This document shows positions 7,881 through 17,600 of a DNA stretch of 49,804 nt, one piece after another (the first letter of the stretch is position 1; every line of letters starts with the position of its first letter). Source of the stretch: Gudongella sp964575895 (lineage in GTDB: Bacteria; Bacillota; Clostridia; Tissierellales; Tissierellaceae); the NCBI GenBank assembly GCA_964575895.1, contig CAZNTE010000019.1, positions 1 to 49,804 of the forward strand, read 5' to 3'. The translations under genes were made by a program, and so were the position numbers. The notes under the pieces were generated by a model that had not been told where the DNA came from, did not search any database, and saw only the letters and a program-made list of their open reading frames with translations.

Positions 7881-9170
7881 TTATCTTTGTATTAAATCTC
7901 TAATTTGTAAATCTGCCATATGCTTTACTCTTTCAATATCCAACTTAATAAATTCTTTGTTTTTATATATAATTTCTCCATCAATAATCACAGTATTTAC
8001 ATCCTTACCATTGGATGAATAGGCAATTTGAGATTCAATGTTATGTCTAGGATAATAATTACTACCACTAATATCAACTAAAATAAGATCCGCCTTCTTC
8101 CCTACTTCAATAGAGCCTATTTCATCTTCCCAATTAAGGGCATAAGCTCCATTGATTGTTGCCATATTTATTGCATCTCTTGCTGATACACTTAATGCAT
8201 CAAGATTAATGGCTTTATTAATCAAGGCCGCAAGGTTCATTTCCTTAAACATGTTTAGATTGTTATTGGATGATGCTCCATCTGTTCCCAGTGAGACTTT
8301 AACTCCTTTTTTCAACATCTTATCCACTGGGGAAAATCCACTGGCTAGTTTTAGATTGCTTCCTGGATTATTAATAGGGTAGACATTATTATCTAAAAGG
8401 ATTTTAATGTCTTCATCATCTATATGAACACAGTGAGCCGCCAGTGTATGATTCTCAAATAATCCTAATTCCTCAGATAGTTTTATGGGGGATTTCCCAT
8501 ATTGATTATAAGAATCTTCAACCTCTTTTTTTGTTTCTGATAAGTGGATATGTAATCCTATATCCAACTCTTTTGCTAAATTAGAGATTCTTCTGAGAAA
8601 ATCCGGACTATTGGTATAAATGGCATGAGGAGCTAGCATTACCTTAATCTTACCATTTAATCCATTATTATAATCTCGAAACAAATTAATGCTTTCATTT
8701 AATTTCTTATCTGGGTCATTTTTCTCTTCAATAATTCCTCGGGTTAATACACCTCTCATACCTGATTCTGCCATTCCATTTGCAACTTCTTCCATTAAAA
8801 AATACATATCACAAAAGGCAGTGGTACCTGTTTCTATCATCTCTGCCATACTTAGAAGAGATCCCCAATAAATATCTTTTCTATTTAATTTTGCTTCCAG
8901 TGGCCAAATTTTTTTGCTCAACCAGTCAAACAAAGGCATGTCATCAGCATAGTTTCTAAACAAACTCATTCCCAGATGTGTGTGAGCATTAATAAGCCCA
9001 GGCATAACTAATTTGTATTTACCATCGATGGTTGTGTCCATAACGAAACCCTCATACTCAGAGCCTATATGAACTATCTTATTTCCTTCAATGTATACAT
9101 TAGTATTTTCTAGTATTCTATTGTCCTTATCTACAGTCATTACTGTAGTATTTTTAATTATAATTCCCAC
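7881..9170 (-). CDS. Amidohydrolase, MTA/SAH deaminase-like (MtaD/SsnA type)
   Basis: Metal-dependent amidohydrolase of 429 residues in the 5-methylthioadenosine/S-adenosylhomocysteine deaminase group. Metal-binding features are in order: NAHTHLG (His63, His65), HIHLSETKKE, LAAHCVH and the Asp in LGTDGASSNNNLN. The block FDWLSKKIWPLE after the first His pair is typical of the MtaD subgroup. Deaminating MTA or SAH would link it to methionine and cysteine salvage, but related proteins also act on guanine or other purines, so the substrate is uncertain. The start is GTG at 9170 behind GGGGGAG at a longish spacing of about ten bases. The gene lies 15 nt from the MATE gene upstream, probably one operon. 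Confidence 0.87.
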   Translation of the reverse strand: MGIIIKNTTVMTVDKDNRILENTNVYIEGNKIVHIGSEYEGFVMDTTIDGKYKLVMPGLINAHTHLGMSLFRNYADDMPLFDWLSKKIWPLEAKLNRKDIYWGSLLSMAEMIETGTTAFCDMYFLMEEVANGMAESGMRGVLTRGIIEEKNDPDKKLNESINLFRDYNNGLNGKIKVMLAPHAIYTNSPDFLRRISNLAKELDIGLHIHLSETKKEVEDSYNQYGKSPIKLSEELGLFENHTLAAHCVHIDDEDIKILLDNNVYPINNPGSNLKLASGFSPVDKMLKKGVKVSLGTDGASSNNNLNMFKEMNLAALINKAINLDALSVSARDAINMATINGAYALNWEDEIGSIEVGKKADLILVDISGSNYYPRHNIESQIAYSSNGKDVNTVIIDGEIIYKNKEFIKLDIERVKHMADLQIRDLIQR

Positions 9171-9185
9171 AATAAATTTCTCCCC

Positions 9186-10547
9186 CTACTCAATTACTGA
9201 TATTGATCCAAATATATCTTTTTTCTTAAAGGTAATATAGGCTAATACAAATCTAGTTAATAAATCAACCCCCATGGCTATCCAAATCCAAAATATACTT
9301 AAGTCAAATACATAAGTAAATAGTAAGACCAAAGGAATTCTAATTAACCATAAACCTGCACCTACATTAATCATAGGAGCTTTAGGATAACCTGCCCCCC
9401 TCAAAGCACCGTTTAATAAGCTAGCCATATTTTGGGGTATTTGGAGTAATCCCATAACAAATAAATAAACTGCACCAATTGATATTACATTAGGGTCATC
9501 GGATAGAGCTCTCATAATAAAACTAGGAAAGAAAATCAATACTCCACCTGCAAATAAGGTAACTAAGAATGATATCTTAATTAAGTGACCTAAATAAGCT
9601 CTTCCTAAATTTTTATCTTTTTTCCCAACAGATTGACCTATAAAAGTTGATGCTGCTATTCCAAATCCTGCAGCAGGCATGTAAGAAATTGACTCCGCTT
9701 GTAGTCCTAACTGATATGCAGCATATGCTGTTTCTCCATATGTTAATATAGCTCTAGTTATAATAATAGATGCAAACTGCCAAAAACTCATTTCAAATGC
9801 TGTTGGCAATGCAAATCTAATTAATTTCATAATTTCTTCTGAATTAAATTTGAATTTTAGTTTAATACTTAATTTAGAAAATGCACCATTTTTTGAAAAT
9901 AACACATATAAACCAATTAAGGCTGCTGTAATGTATGAAATATTATAGGCAATTGCTGCTCCTTCTAATCCTAGTTTGGGAAAGTAAAAATTCCCGAATA
10001 TCAATAGATAACTCATAACTATATTAACACCATTAAGTATGGCAACTATTATCATGGGTACTTTAGCATTTCCCATCCCTTGAAGAATACCTGCAGTTAA
10101 TAAAATTATTGCAGTAAATGGTAAGCTCCATGACAAAACCCTTAAATATAATACCCCCGCTGCTAATAATTCAGGTGAAGGATTAAAAATCATAAGCAAA
10201 GGTTCAGTGAACCAAAATATCAATTGTTGGAAAAAAATCGAGATACCAACTGCAAGAATAAAAGCTTGTTCTGATACAGCCTTTAATTTAAGGTAATTAT
10301 TAGCCCCATAACTTTGAGCAACAAATACAGAATTTCCAGTTGCGATTCCCTTTAGCACAGCCCATATTATTCTAAAGAGAATGTTACTTATACCGATAGC
10401 ACCAACAGCTACATTGTCAATTCTACTTACCATGGCCATAGATACTACACCAGCTGTCATCTGCAGTATATTCTCTGCCGTAATAGGCAATGTCATTGAT
10501 AGGATGTTTTTTCTAATTAATTTATCGTCTAATACTGCAGTCGTCAT
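9186..10547 (-). CDS. MATE family multidrug/Na+ exporter
   Basis: A 453-residue membrane protein with about twelve helices in two related halves. The N-terminal block MTLPITAENILQMTAGVVSM and later AFGIAASTFIGQSVGKKDKN are characteristic of MATE proteins. Family knowledge: these export cationic compounds in exchange for Na+ or H+. The ATG at 10547 has AAGGAGAG upstream. It sits between a D-aminopeptidase gene (13 nt) and the amidohydrolase gene (15 nt), so the three probably form one transcript. The exported compound is unknown. Confidence 0.92.
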   Translation of the reverse strand: MTTAVLDDKLIRKNILSMTLPITAENILQMTAGVVSMAMVSRIDNVAVGAIGISNILFRIIWAVLKGIATGNSVFVAQSYGANNYLKLKAVSEQAFILAVGISIFFQQLIFWFTEPLLMIFNPSPELLAAGVLYLRVLSWSLPFTAIILLTAGILQGMGNAKVPMIIVAILNGVNIVMSYLLIFGNFYFPKLGLEGAAIAYNISYITAALIGLYVLFSKNGAFSKLSIKLKFKFNSEEIMKLIRFALPTAFEMSFWQFASIIITRAILTYGETAYAAYQLGLQAESISYMPAAGFGIAASTFIGQSVGKKDKNLGRAYLGHLIKISFLVTLFAGGVLIFFPSFIMRALSDDPNVISIGAVYLFVMGLLQIPQNMASLLNGALRGAGYPKAPMINVGAGLWLIRIPLVLLFTYVFDLSIFWIWIAMGVDLLTRFVLAYITFKKKDIFGSISVIE

Positions 10548-10560
10548 ATTCTCTCCTTAA

Positions 10561-11355
10561 TTATGCAAAATTAAAAAATCTCAAGATCTCTATATAGTCC
10601 TTTGAGTTAAAAGTAACTGTTTGTTCATCTTTCAAGCTAGCTCCTGGATAGTGAGATGCTTTATATGCATGGTGATGCCATTTATATCTTATTTCAACCT
10701 TAAACTCACTAGGTAAATCAATTAAGCATTTCTCAAGATCTCCTGATAAAGAGTTTTTTACTCCCTTTTCAATCAGTTCCAACGCTAACTCTGGATGAAT
10801 ATTTATGGTTGAATTGCCTCTACCCTCTTTAACTGGGACAGTTGATATATTGCTATTTAGCTCTTTAACATCATCACACAATCCCTTATCACCAGACAAA
10901 AAAACAACTGGCACCTTGTGATATGCTGCAATATATGAATGAATTAAAAACTCACTAGCAATTCTACCATTTATAGTAATTCTATCATAGCTAGTGTTCA
11001 TAGTATGAGCTAATGGGTTATTATTTGATCCAGCAGGTGAATGATAACCAACATACAATAAGGCATCAAAGCTAGAATCTAGTTCTTGAACCATAGAATA
11101 AAGCCCACCTGCCCAACTTCTAATAAGTTTGGTTTCAAGCGGTAGTTTTTCATGGTTTATATTTCTACCACTATCATGAGCATCTTTTACAATAATTTCA
11201 TCTACCCCTACACTTAATGCACCAATACATGCTGCCTTAACTTCCTTAGTCATCTGATCTGCAAAATCATAATAGTCTGATTTGTTTTTTTCAGTCTCAT
11301 CCCAGACTGTGCAACCGGTTACTCCTTCAATATCAGCACTTATATATATTTTCAT
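10561..11355 (-). CDS. M55 family D-aminopeptidase (DppA-like)
   Basis: Zinc-dependent aminopeptidase of the DppA family, which releases N-terminal D-amino acids such as D-Ala from short peptides. The opening MKIYISADIEGVTG carries the metal-binding Asp and Glu, and further family blocks are DAHDSGRNI near residues 60-68, YVGYHSP and LSGDKGLCDDV. No signal peptide is seen. The ATG at 11355 is preferred to the GTG at 11364 because AAGGAGG is ten bases away, while the GTG almost touches it. With the P1 peptidase at the left end this is the second enzyme in the window able to act on unusual short peptides. It diverges from the S4 gene. Confidence 0.92.
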   Translation of the reverse strand: MKIYISADIEGVTGCTVWDETEKNKSDYYDFADQMTKEVKAACIGALSVGVDEIIVKDAHDSGRNINHEKLPLETKLIRSWAGGLYSMVQELDSSFDALLYVGYHSPAGSNNNPLAHTMNTSYDRITINGRIASEFLIHSYIAAYHKVPVVFLSGDKGLCDDVKELNSNISTVPVKEGRGNSTINIHPELALELIEKGVKNSLSGDLEKCLIDLPSEFKVEIRYKWHHHAYKASHYPGASLKDEQTVTFNSKDYIEILRFFNFA

Positions 11356-11427
11356 TTTAATCACTCCTCCTTATTCTTCTAATATAACATTTCTTCTCCT
11401 TTAATTGAATATCTAATGAGCATTTTA

Positions 11428-11454
11428 TGTAAATGATAAATATTATCATTTACA
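11428..11454. promoter_or_regulatory. Perfect 27-nt Fur-family-like palindrome
   Basis: Arms TGTAAATGATAA and TTATCATTTACA flank ATA with no mismatch. The core TGATAA-ATA-TTATCA differs at one position from the Fur 7-1-7 consensus. The right arm contains the -35 hexamer of the S4 gene, so binding would block that promoter. Its left end is 73 nt from the dppA-like start. Fur, Zur and PerR sites look alike, so the regulator is not determined. Confidence 0.7.
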
Positions 11455-11477
11455 TTTTCTAAATCCTGTGGTATAAT
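11449..11477 (+). promoter_or_regulatory. SigmaA promoter of the S4 gene
   Basis: TTTACA (11449-11454), a 17-nt spacer and TATAAT (11472-11477), with TG at 11469-11470 giving an extended -10. The -35 lies in the Fur-like palindrome. Transcription should start near 11484, leaving a leader of about 45 nt. Confidence 0.8.
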
Positions 11478-11529
11478 TTTTTTGGCTTTAAAATTATCGC
11501 GGCAAATTTCTTAATGGAGATGATAATTA

Positions 11530-12126
11530 ATGGCTAACATGAAAGGACCAAGATTTAAACTAAGTAGAAGACTGGGTTTAAATGTATTTGGTCATCCTAA
11601 AGCAATGAACAGAGCAAAAAAAGGTACTTCTAGAGCGGACAAAAAACTTTCAGAATATGGACAACAGTTATTAGAGAAACAAAGATTAAGATCATACTAT
11701 GGTGTTATGGAAAAACAATTTTCAAAATATGTAGAAAGAGCAAAGAAAAGCGACGATCAAACTGGTCACGCATTAATAAAGATTCTTGAATCCAGACTAG
11801 ACAATCTAGTATATAGACTTGGATTTGCTTCTTCTATAAGACAAGCTAGACAGATGGTTGTTCATAGACATATATTGGTAAATGGTAAAAGAATAGATAT
11901 CCCATCTTATTTATGTAATCCTGGTGATGTGATTGGACTAAAAGAAAAGTCACAATCTATTGAATTATTTAAGGAAAATTTTACAAATTCTTTTTTAAAT
12001 ACTCTTCCCTATCTTTCAAAAGATGAGGGAAATTTTAAGGGTACATTTATAAGATTACCAGAAAGAACTGAAGTTCCAATAGAGATTGAAGATCAATTAG
12101 TAGTTGAGTTCTACTCAAGAAAATAA
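11530..12126 (+). CDS. rpsD: 30S ribosomal protein S4, zinc-ribbon-less form
   Basis: Primary 16S rRNA-binding protein of the small subunit. The S4 RNA-binding domain lies near residues 88-150 (SRLDNLVYRLGFASSIRQAR, then LVNGKRIDIPSYLCNPGDVI). The N-terminus MANMKGPRFKLSRRLGLN has none of the Cys residues that bind zinc in C+ S4 proteins, so it is the C- form. At 198 residues it is full length, but the Lys-rich stretch near 20-40 looks divergent. It stands alone rather than in an alpha operon. Many Clostridia carry two S4 copies, so it may be an accessory paralogue. Its strong promoter overlaps a Fur-family-like palindrome. GGAGATG precedes the ATG. Confidence 0.95.
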   Translation: MANMKGPRFKLSRRLGLNVFGHPKAMNRAKKGTSRADKKLSEYGQQLLEKQRLRSYYGVMEKQFSKYVERAKKSDDQTGHALIKILESRLDNLVYRLGFASSIRQARQMVVHRHILVNGKRIDIPSYLCNPGDVIGLKEKSQSIELFKENFTNSFLNTLPYLSKDEGNFKGTFIRLPERTEVPIEIEDQLVVEFYSRK

Positions 12127-12137
12127 TCTAATCTAAC

Positions 12138-12172
12138 AAAAAAGAGGCCTTCTTGATCTTACGCCTCTTTTT
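12138..12172. terminator. Bidirectional terminator between rpsD and ftsH
   Basis: AAAAAGAGGC (12138-12147) pairs with GCCTCTTTTT (12163-12172). A- and T-runs on both sides let it work in both directions for the convergent genes. It overlaps the last codons of ftsH. Confidence 0.85.
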
Positions 12173-13982
12173 CATTTCCTAATATTTCCATGAACTGTTG
12201 ACCAGTTATTGTTTCCATTTCTAATAAATAATTTGACAGTTCTCTAAGTTTATCTATGTTTTCAGTTAATATAGTTTTTGCCTTCTCGTGGGCAGATTTA
12301 ATAATTCCCAATACCTCCTGATCTACCTTGTATGATGTTTCAGTAGAACACATTAGAGAAGAATCTCCTCCTAGATACTGATTTGTCTGAGTTTCAAGAG
12401 CCATCATATCAAATGTTTCACTCATACCAAATCTTGTTACCATAGCCTTAGCTATCTTAGTAGCTTGTTCTATGTCATTAGATGCACCTGATGTAATAGA
12501 ACCAAATACAATTTCTTCTGCAGCTCTACCTCCAGTTATTGTCACAATTCTATTAAACAGTTCCTCTTTACTCATTAGTACAGATTCCTGCTCAGCAATT
12601 TGCATTGTATATCCTAAAGCACCTGATGTTCTTGGAATTATGGTTATCTTATGAACTGGGTCAGAATTTGTCTGCTTTGCTGCAACTAGTGCATGGCCTA
12701 TTTCATGGTATGCGATAATTCTCTTCTCTTTTGTAGATATAACAGCTCCCTTTCTCTGATAACCTGCTATTACAACCTCTACTGACTCCTCAAGATCTGA
12801 TTGGTTGATCTTCTTCCGTCCCATCTTTACCGCCCTAAGAGCTGCTTCGTTTACTATGTTTGCCAAGTCTGCACCAGAAGCACCTGCTGTAGCTCTAGCA
12901 ATAGCGTTATAGTCTAGGTCATCCTCAACCTTAATCTTCTTGGCATGAACCTTTAAAATAGCCTCTCGGCCATTTAGATCAGGTAGTTCAACTGGGACCC
13001 TTCTATCAAACCTTCCTGGTCTTAATAAAGCTTTATCCAATGACTCAGGTCTATTTGTTGCAGCTAGTATTACTACACCTTCTTTACCATCAAATCCATC
13101 CATTTCAGTTAATAATTGGTTTAAGGTCTGTTCTCTTTCATCATTACCACTAAAACCAGAACCATCTCTTTTCTTGCCAATAGTGTCTATCTCATCAATA
13201 AATACTATACATGGAGCTTTTTCTTGTGCTTGTTTAAATAAATCACGAACTTTTGCAGCTCCCATACCAACAAACATCTGTACAAATTCAGATCCGGATA
13301 TTGAGAAAAATGGAACTTTTGCTTCTCCAGCGACTGCTCTAGCCAGTAAAGTCTTTCCTGTTCCAGGAGGACCTACTAATAGTGCCCCTTTTGGTAAATT
13401 AGCCCCTATATCCTTATACTTCATAGGATTATGGAGATAGTCTACTATTTCAACCAAAGCTTCCTTCGCTTCATCTTGTCCTGCCACATCTTCAAAGGTT
13501 TTTCCTGTGGTTGATTCCACGTATATCTTTGCATTACTCTTGCCAAAGGATAAGACATCATTTCCACCCATACGTTTTTGCATGTTCTTAGCTAAAAGTT
13601 GACCAATAGCAACAAAAATTGCAATTGATATTACCCAAGAGATTATAGTACTCATAAGAGATGGTGTTGTATCAGTAATCTCTCTTGAAAACTTAACATC
13701 TGCATCGTATAGTCTCTCTACAAGTGTTGGATCTTCCATGGTCCCTGTCGAATATAAAATTTCTTCGTTATCTTTAACTTTAATAAATATTTGATTGTCC
13801 TTAATTTCTACTACATCTACTCTTCCATCTTCCAATAAATTTAGAAAAAACCCATAATCAATTGGTTCAATATTTGATTTCATCATTTTAGGAAAAACAA
13901 ATGAATTAAGAATTATAACTACAATCATAGCTATTACATAATAGTATATTAAAGGTTTTCTTGGTTTAATTGACTTTTTCAT
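12159..13982 (-). CDS. ftsH: ATP-dependent zinc metalloprotease FtsH
   Basis: Membrane-anchored AAA+ protease that degrades misfolded membrane proteins and short-lived regulators. Two helices near residues 11-29 and 109-130 flank an extracytoplasmic domain. The AAA domain has Walker A GPPGTGKT at 204-211, Walker B FIDEID at 261-266 and the arginine-finger region RPGRFDRRV near 321-329. The protease zinc site is HEIGH at 426-430, where most FtsH proteins have HEAGH. The 607 residues are a little short because the C-terminal tail is reduced. It begins 12 nt after the tetR stop and shares its orientation with the RND gene, so it appears to belong to a drug-responsive operon. A second, housekeeping FtsH elsewhere is possible. 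Confidence 0.95.
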   Translation of the reverse strand: MKKSIKPRKPLIYYYVIAMIVVIILNSFVFPKMMKSNIEPIDYGFFLNLLEDGRVDVVEIKDNQIFIKVKDNEEILYSTGTMEDPTLVERLYDADVKFSREITDTTPSLMSTIISWVISIAIFVAIGQLLAKNMQKRMGGNDVLSFGKSNAKIYVESTTGKTFEDVAGQDEAKEALVEIVDYLHNPMKYKDIGANLPKGALLVGPPGTGKTLLARAVAGEAKVPFFSISGSEFVQMFVGMGAAKVRDLFKQAQEKAPCIVFIDEIDTIGKKRDGSGFSGNDEREQTLNQLLTEMDGFDGKEGVVILAATNRPESLDKALLRPGRFDRRVPVELPDLNGREAILKVHAKKIKVEDDLDYNAIARATAGASGADLANIVNEAALRAVKMGRKKINQSDLEESVEVVIAGYQRKGAVISTKEKRIIAYHEIGHALVAAKQTNSDPVHKITIIPRTSGALGYTMQIAEQESVLMSKEELFNRIVTITGGRAAEEIVFGSITSGASNDIEQATKIAKAMVTRFGMSETFDMMALETQTNQYLGGDSSLMCSTETSYKVDQEVLGIIKSAHEKAKTILTENIDKLRELSNYLLEMETITGQQFMEILGNEKEA

Positions 13983-13994
13983 TTTTTAGCTCCT

Positions 13995-14603
13995 TCATTT
14001 TAACATCTTAACTAGTTGATCATATGAAACATTCTTCGCATCTGAATCATTAGTTTCAGGGAAACACTCCTTATGACTAATATAACCTAGATAGCCTGAA
14101 ATAGAGGATCTAACAGCTGTTAACTGATAGTATTTAGAAAAACTATCACTAATAATATTGTCTTCTAAGCCCTTGTCAATTATTGATGAGAATATCTTTT
14201 CCAACTCAGATATGAAGTAACTTGAATCTTTTTTTATGTCTAATTTATGATTAAATATCTCATCTAGTTCTGTATAATTATTTAATAGGCTTAGCGTTGA
14301 GTATTTATTCTCAATATTTACTTGTATTAGATCTAGAATCTTAAAATATCTGTCCTTAAAAGTATTCTCTTCTATAACTAGATTTTTTACCATTTCCATA
14401 TCTTTTTGGATATTGTAAATAAGAGCCATGGAAATGGCCTCCTCTTTACTATTAAAATAATCATATACTGTCCCTTTGCCTATATTAGCTGATTTTGCAA
14501 TCTCTGAAACTGTTATTTTATAAGGATTATTACCATTCCTAAGGAGTTCCATTATCCCCTCAAAAACCGCAATCTCTTTCTCAGAAAATCTTCTATATAT
14601 CAT
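13995..14603 (-). CDS. TetR family repressor of the RND operon
   Basis: A 202-residue TetR-type regulator. The N-terminal helix-turn-helix is clear (ITVSEIAKSANIGKGTVYDY at about residues 29-48). The remaining helical domain is the usual variable ligand-binding part. Its ATG at 14603 overlaps the end of the RND gene by 11 nt, so translation is probably coupled and the repressor is made together with the pump it controls. The obvious target is the 16-bp palindrome at 18331-18346 in the promoter of the same operon, giving autoregulation. The inducer is not known but is likely a pump substrate. Confidence 0.9.
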   Translation of the reverse strand: MIYRRFSEKEIAVFEGIMELLRNGNNPYKITVSEIAKSANIGKGTVYDYFNSKEEAISMALIYNIQKDMEMVKNLVIEENTFKDRYFKILDLIQVNIENKYSTLSLLNNYTELDEIFNHKLDIKKDSSYFISELEKIFSSIIDKGLEDNIISDSFSKYYQLTAVRSSISGYLGYISHKECFPETNDSDAKNVSYDQLVKMLK

Positions 14604-17600
14604 TTAGTTCATCCTCCATTAATGCTACCCTTCGCATCTTGTTCTTATGAAGTAAGTCGTACATCACTGGAACTACAAATAATGTAAGAATTGTAGCATA
14701 TGCTAATCCACCTGATGCCACTATAGCCAATGGTTGTAATACCTCAGCACCCATACCCATTCCAAATGTTAGAGCACTAAGTCCCAAAATAGTAGTTATA
14801 GCTGTCATCAATATAGGTCTCATCCTCGTTTTACCAGCTAATACCAGGGCTTCTTTTTTGTCCATTCCTCTATCTCTTAACTGATTTGTATAGTCAACAA
14901 ACACAATTCCGTTATTTACAACTACCCCTGTCAGAACTAGGAATCCCAGCATAGCTATCAGACTTATTGGATTTCCAGTTAAATAAAGAGTTAATAATCC
15001 TCCAGTAAATGCTAATGGGATTGTAAACATTACTATGAATGGTGATAAAAGTGACTGGAACTGAGCTACCATTATCAGATATATAAAGACTATTGCTAAA
15101 AGTGTCATATATATAAGATCCCTTAAGGAATTGTTAATTAGTTCTTGTTCCCCTCCGATTTCAACTGTATATCCCATAGGAATTTCCATCTGGTCAATCC
15201 TCTCTTGCAAATCTCGACCAACAAGACCAATGTTAAAACCTTCTGAAATATCTGCACTAACAGATAGATATCTTAATTGATTATCTCTTCTAATTGATCT
15301 CAATCCTTCTTCATCTGTTATGGTAGCTATATCTTTTAATAATACTTCTTCATCATTGCCAGTATTAAGTTTTAAATTTAATAGATCGTCCCTATCAAAT
15401 TCCTCGTATTTACCTTCAATAACTATAACAGGCAAATCAGAATCCTTGCTTGAAATTGTAGTAGCTGTTCTATTAGATCCGGCAATATTACTTATCTGAG
15501 AGTATATTTGCGCCACAGTTAATGAATTTTCCATGGCTTTCTCTTTATTTACTGTAACTTTAAGCTCTATACCTTGTCTATCTAGACCCGATGATACTTC
15601 AGATGTGCCTTCTAAATCATTTAAAATATCTGTTACTTCATATGCTAAATCTCTTATAGTATCGATATCTCTACCTTTTACCAATACTTCAATACCTGTA
15701 CCTCCAAGGGCAGCCATATCCATATTTCTATTATCCACTGCAACTTGGACTCCTGATTCAATTCCCACCTTTTCTATTTCAGTCATAATCTCTGAATTTT
15801 TTACACCTGTGTTTTCTTCTAAAATTATATACATGGAAATTTGTGAACTGTTGCTATTACTTCCTCCCTCAAATCCACCAAAAGCTCCGCCTCTAAACAC
15901 ACCTACTGTATCTACGCCTTTTATTTGTGATATCTTAACAACCACCTCATCAGACAAGTCTTCCATTTCATCCTGGGGTGTCTCTTCATCAAATATTATA
16001 TTTCCTGAGATTTGTGGAGCTTCCATATCAGGAATAAACTGGGTTCCCATTAAATAAGCTAGATATCCACTTAACCCTAGAAGAGAAATAACAAAAATCA
16101 TAACTACAATTTTAAATCTCAATGTCCATCTTAATACCTTCTCATATAAACTTAAAAACTTATCCAATAATGGATACTTCTTCTCCTTTGTATTCTTAAG
16201 CATTGATGCACTCATAGCAGGTACTAATGTTAAGGCTACAATTAAACTAGCAAATAACGAATAAGCTATTGTAAGTCCCATATCAGTGAATAGATCTCTA
16301 GATATTCCCGTTGTAAAAACAATAGGTAAAAATACACTAGCAGTAGTAACTGTTGATGCAGTTATAGCTCCTGATATTTCCTTCGCTCCTAAAACAGCTG
16401 CCCTACCTGGTGATAAGCCTTCATTTCTTAATCTATAAATGTTTTCAATGGTTACTATAGAGTTGTCTACTAACATTCCTACTCCCAGAGCTAATCCTGC
16501 CATTGAAATAATATTTATTGTTACTCCTGAAAAATACATCATCGCCATGGCAAATATTATACTTATTGGGATTGATAATGCAATTATTACAGTTGGCTTT
16601 AAATCTTTTAGAAATATTATCAATATTAGTATTGCTAAAATGGCTCCATAAAGGATATTATTCAAAACTGAATTTATAACAATATCTATATAAACGCCTT
16701 GATCCATTAAAGTTGTTATATTAACATCTGGGTTTTCAGTTGTTATTTCGTCAATTTTTTCCCTAATATTTTTTGAAACATCTGAAGTAGAATAGTTGCT
16801 CTGTTTCTGCATAGTCAATATCACTGCATCATTACCATTTACTTTTGCATATGTTTCTGATGAATTATCTTCTATGTTAATATCAGATACATCTCTCAGA
16901 TATATTTTTCCTATGGCATCTTCACCAGTATCGAATAATAAAAGTGATTTCATTTCTTCAACACTTTCTATTTTATCTCCAACCTTTACAAGATAAGCCA
17001 CATCTTCATCATTGATATACCCTGCTGGCATTGAAAAGTTTTGTGCTGAAAGTATACCAGTAATCATACTTTTAGTTATTACATTATCTAGATTAGCTTG
17101 TTTAAACGCTTCTTCTCTAGCAATTTCAAATTCTGAATACCCATCTTCTAGTTGAGATTTTGCTTCTAACAATTCTGATTCTACTTTGTCAAACTCGGTC
17201 TTAAGCATTATTCTGCCTTGATTCACTTCCTGTTCTTGGGCAAATAATTCAAGCTTTTTATTGTTTAAATCATCCTTGCTCTTTTCAAGTTCCCTTAAGT
17301 TTTCACTTAAAAGCGTTTTTGTCGAATTTAGTTCTGCTAACTTTTCTTCAAGTTCTGTCTTTGCAGCTTGTAACATTTGAAGATTTTCGGGAGAAGAGCT
17401 TTCATCTCCTAAACCCCCTAATGCTGATGCTGCTATTAATCTATTAAAATCATCAAGCTTTGACTCTATTTCATTTATTCCTAGAGTTACTGAGTTAAGA
17501 TTATCTCGTAGGGAAGTAATGCCGTTATTAATCTCATTCTCAGCGAGTATCAATTGCTCTTTCCCAGTTTTAATAGCTGAAAGTCCGTCATCTAACTGTT

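Noticed and set aside
15533..16057. Plus-strand open frame of 174 codons inside the RND gene
   Set aside because: It is antisense to a clear RND protein, with low-complexity Ser/Thr/Pro-rich composition and no ribosome site. The same holds for the other antisense frames, e.g. 44893-45300 and 46179-46565.
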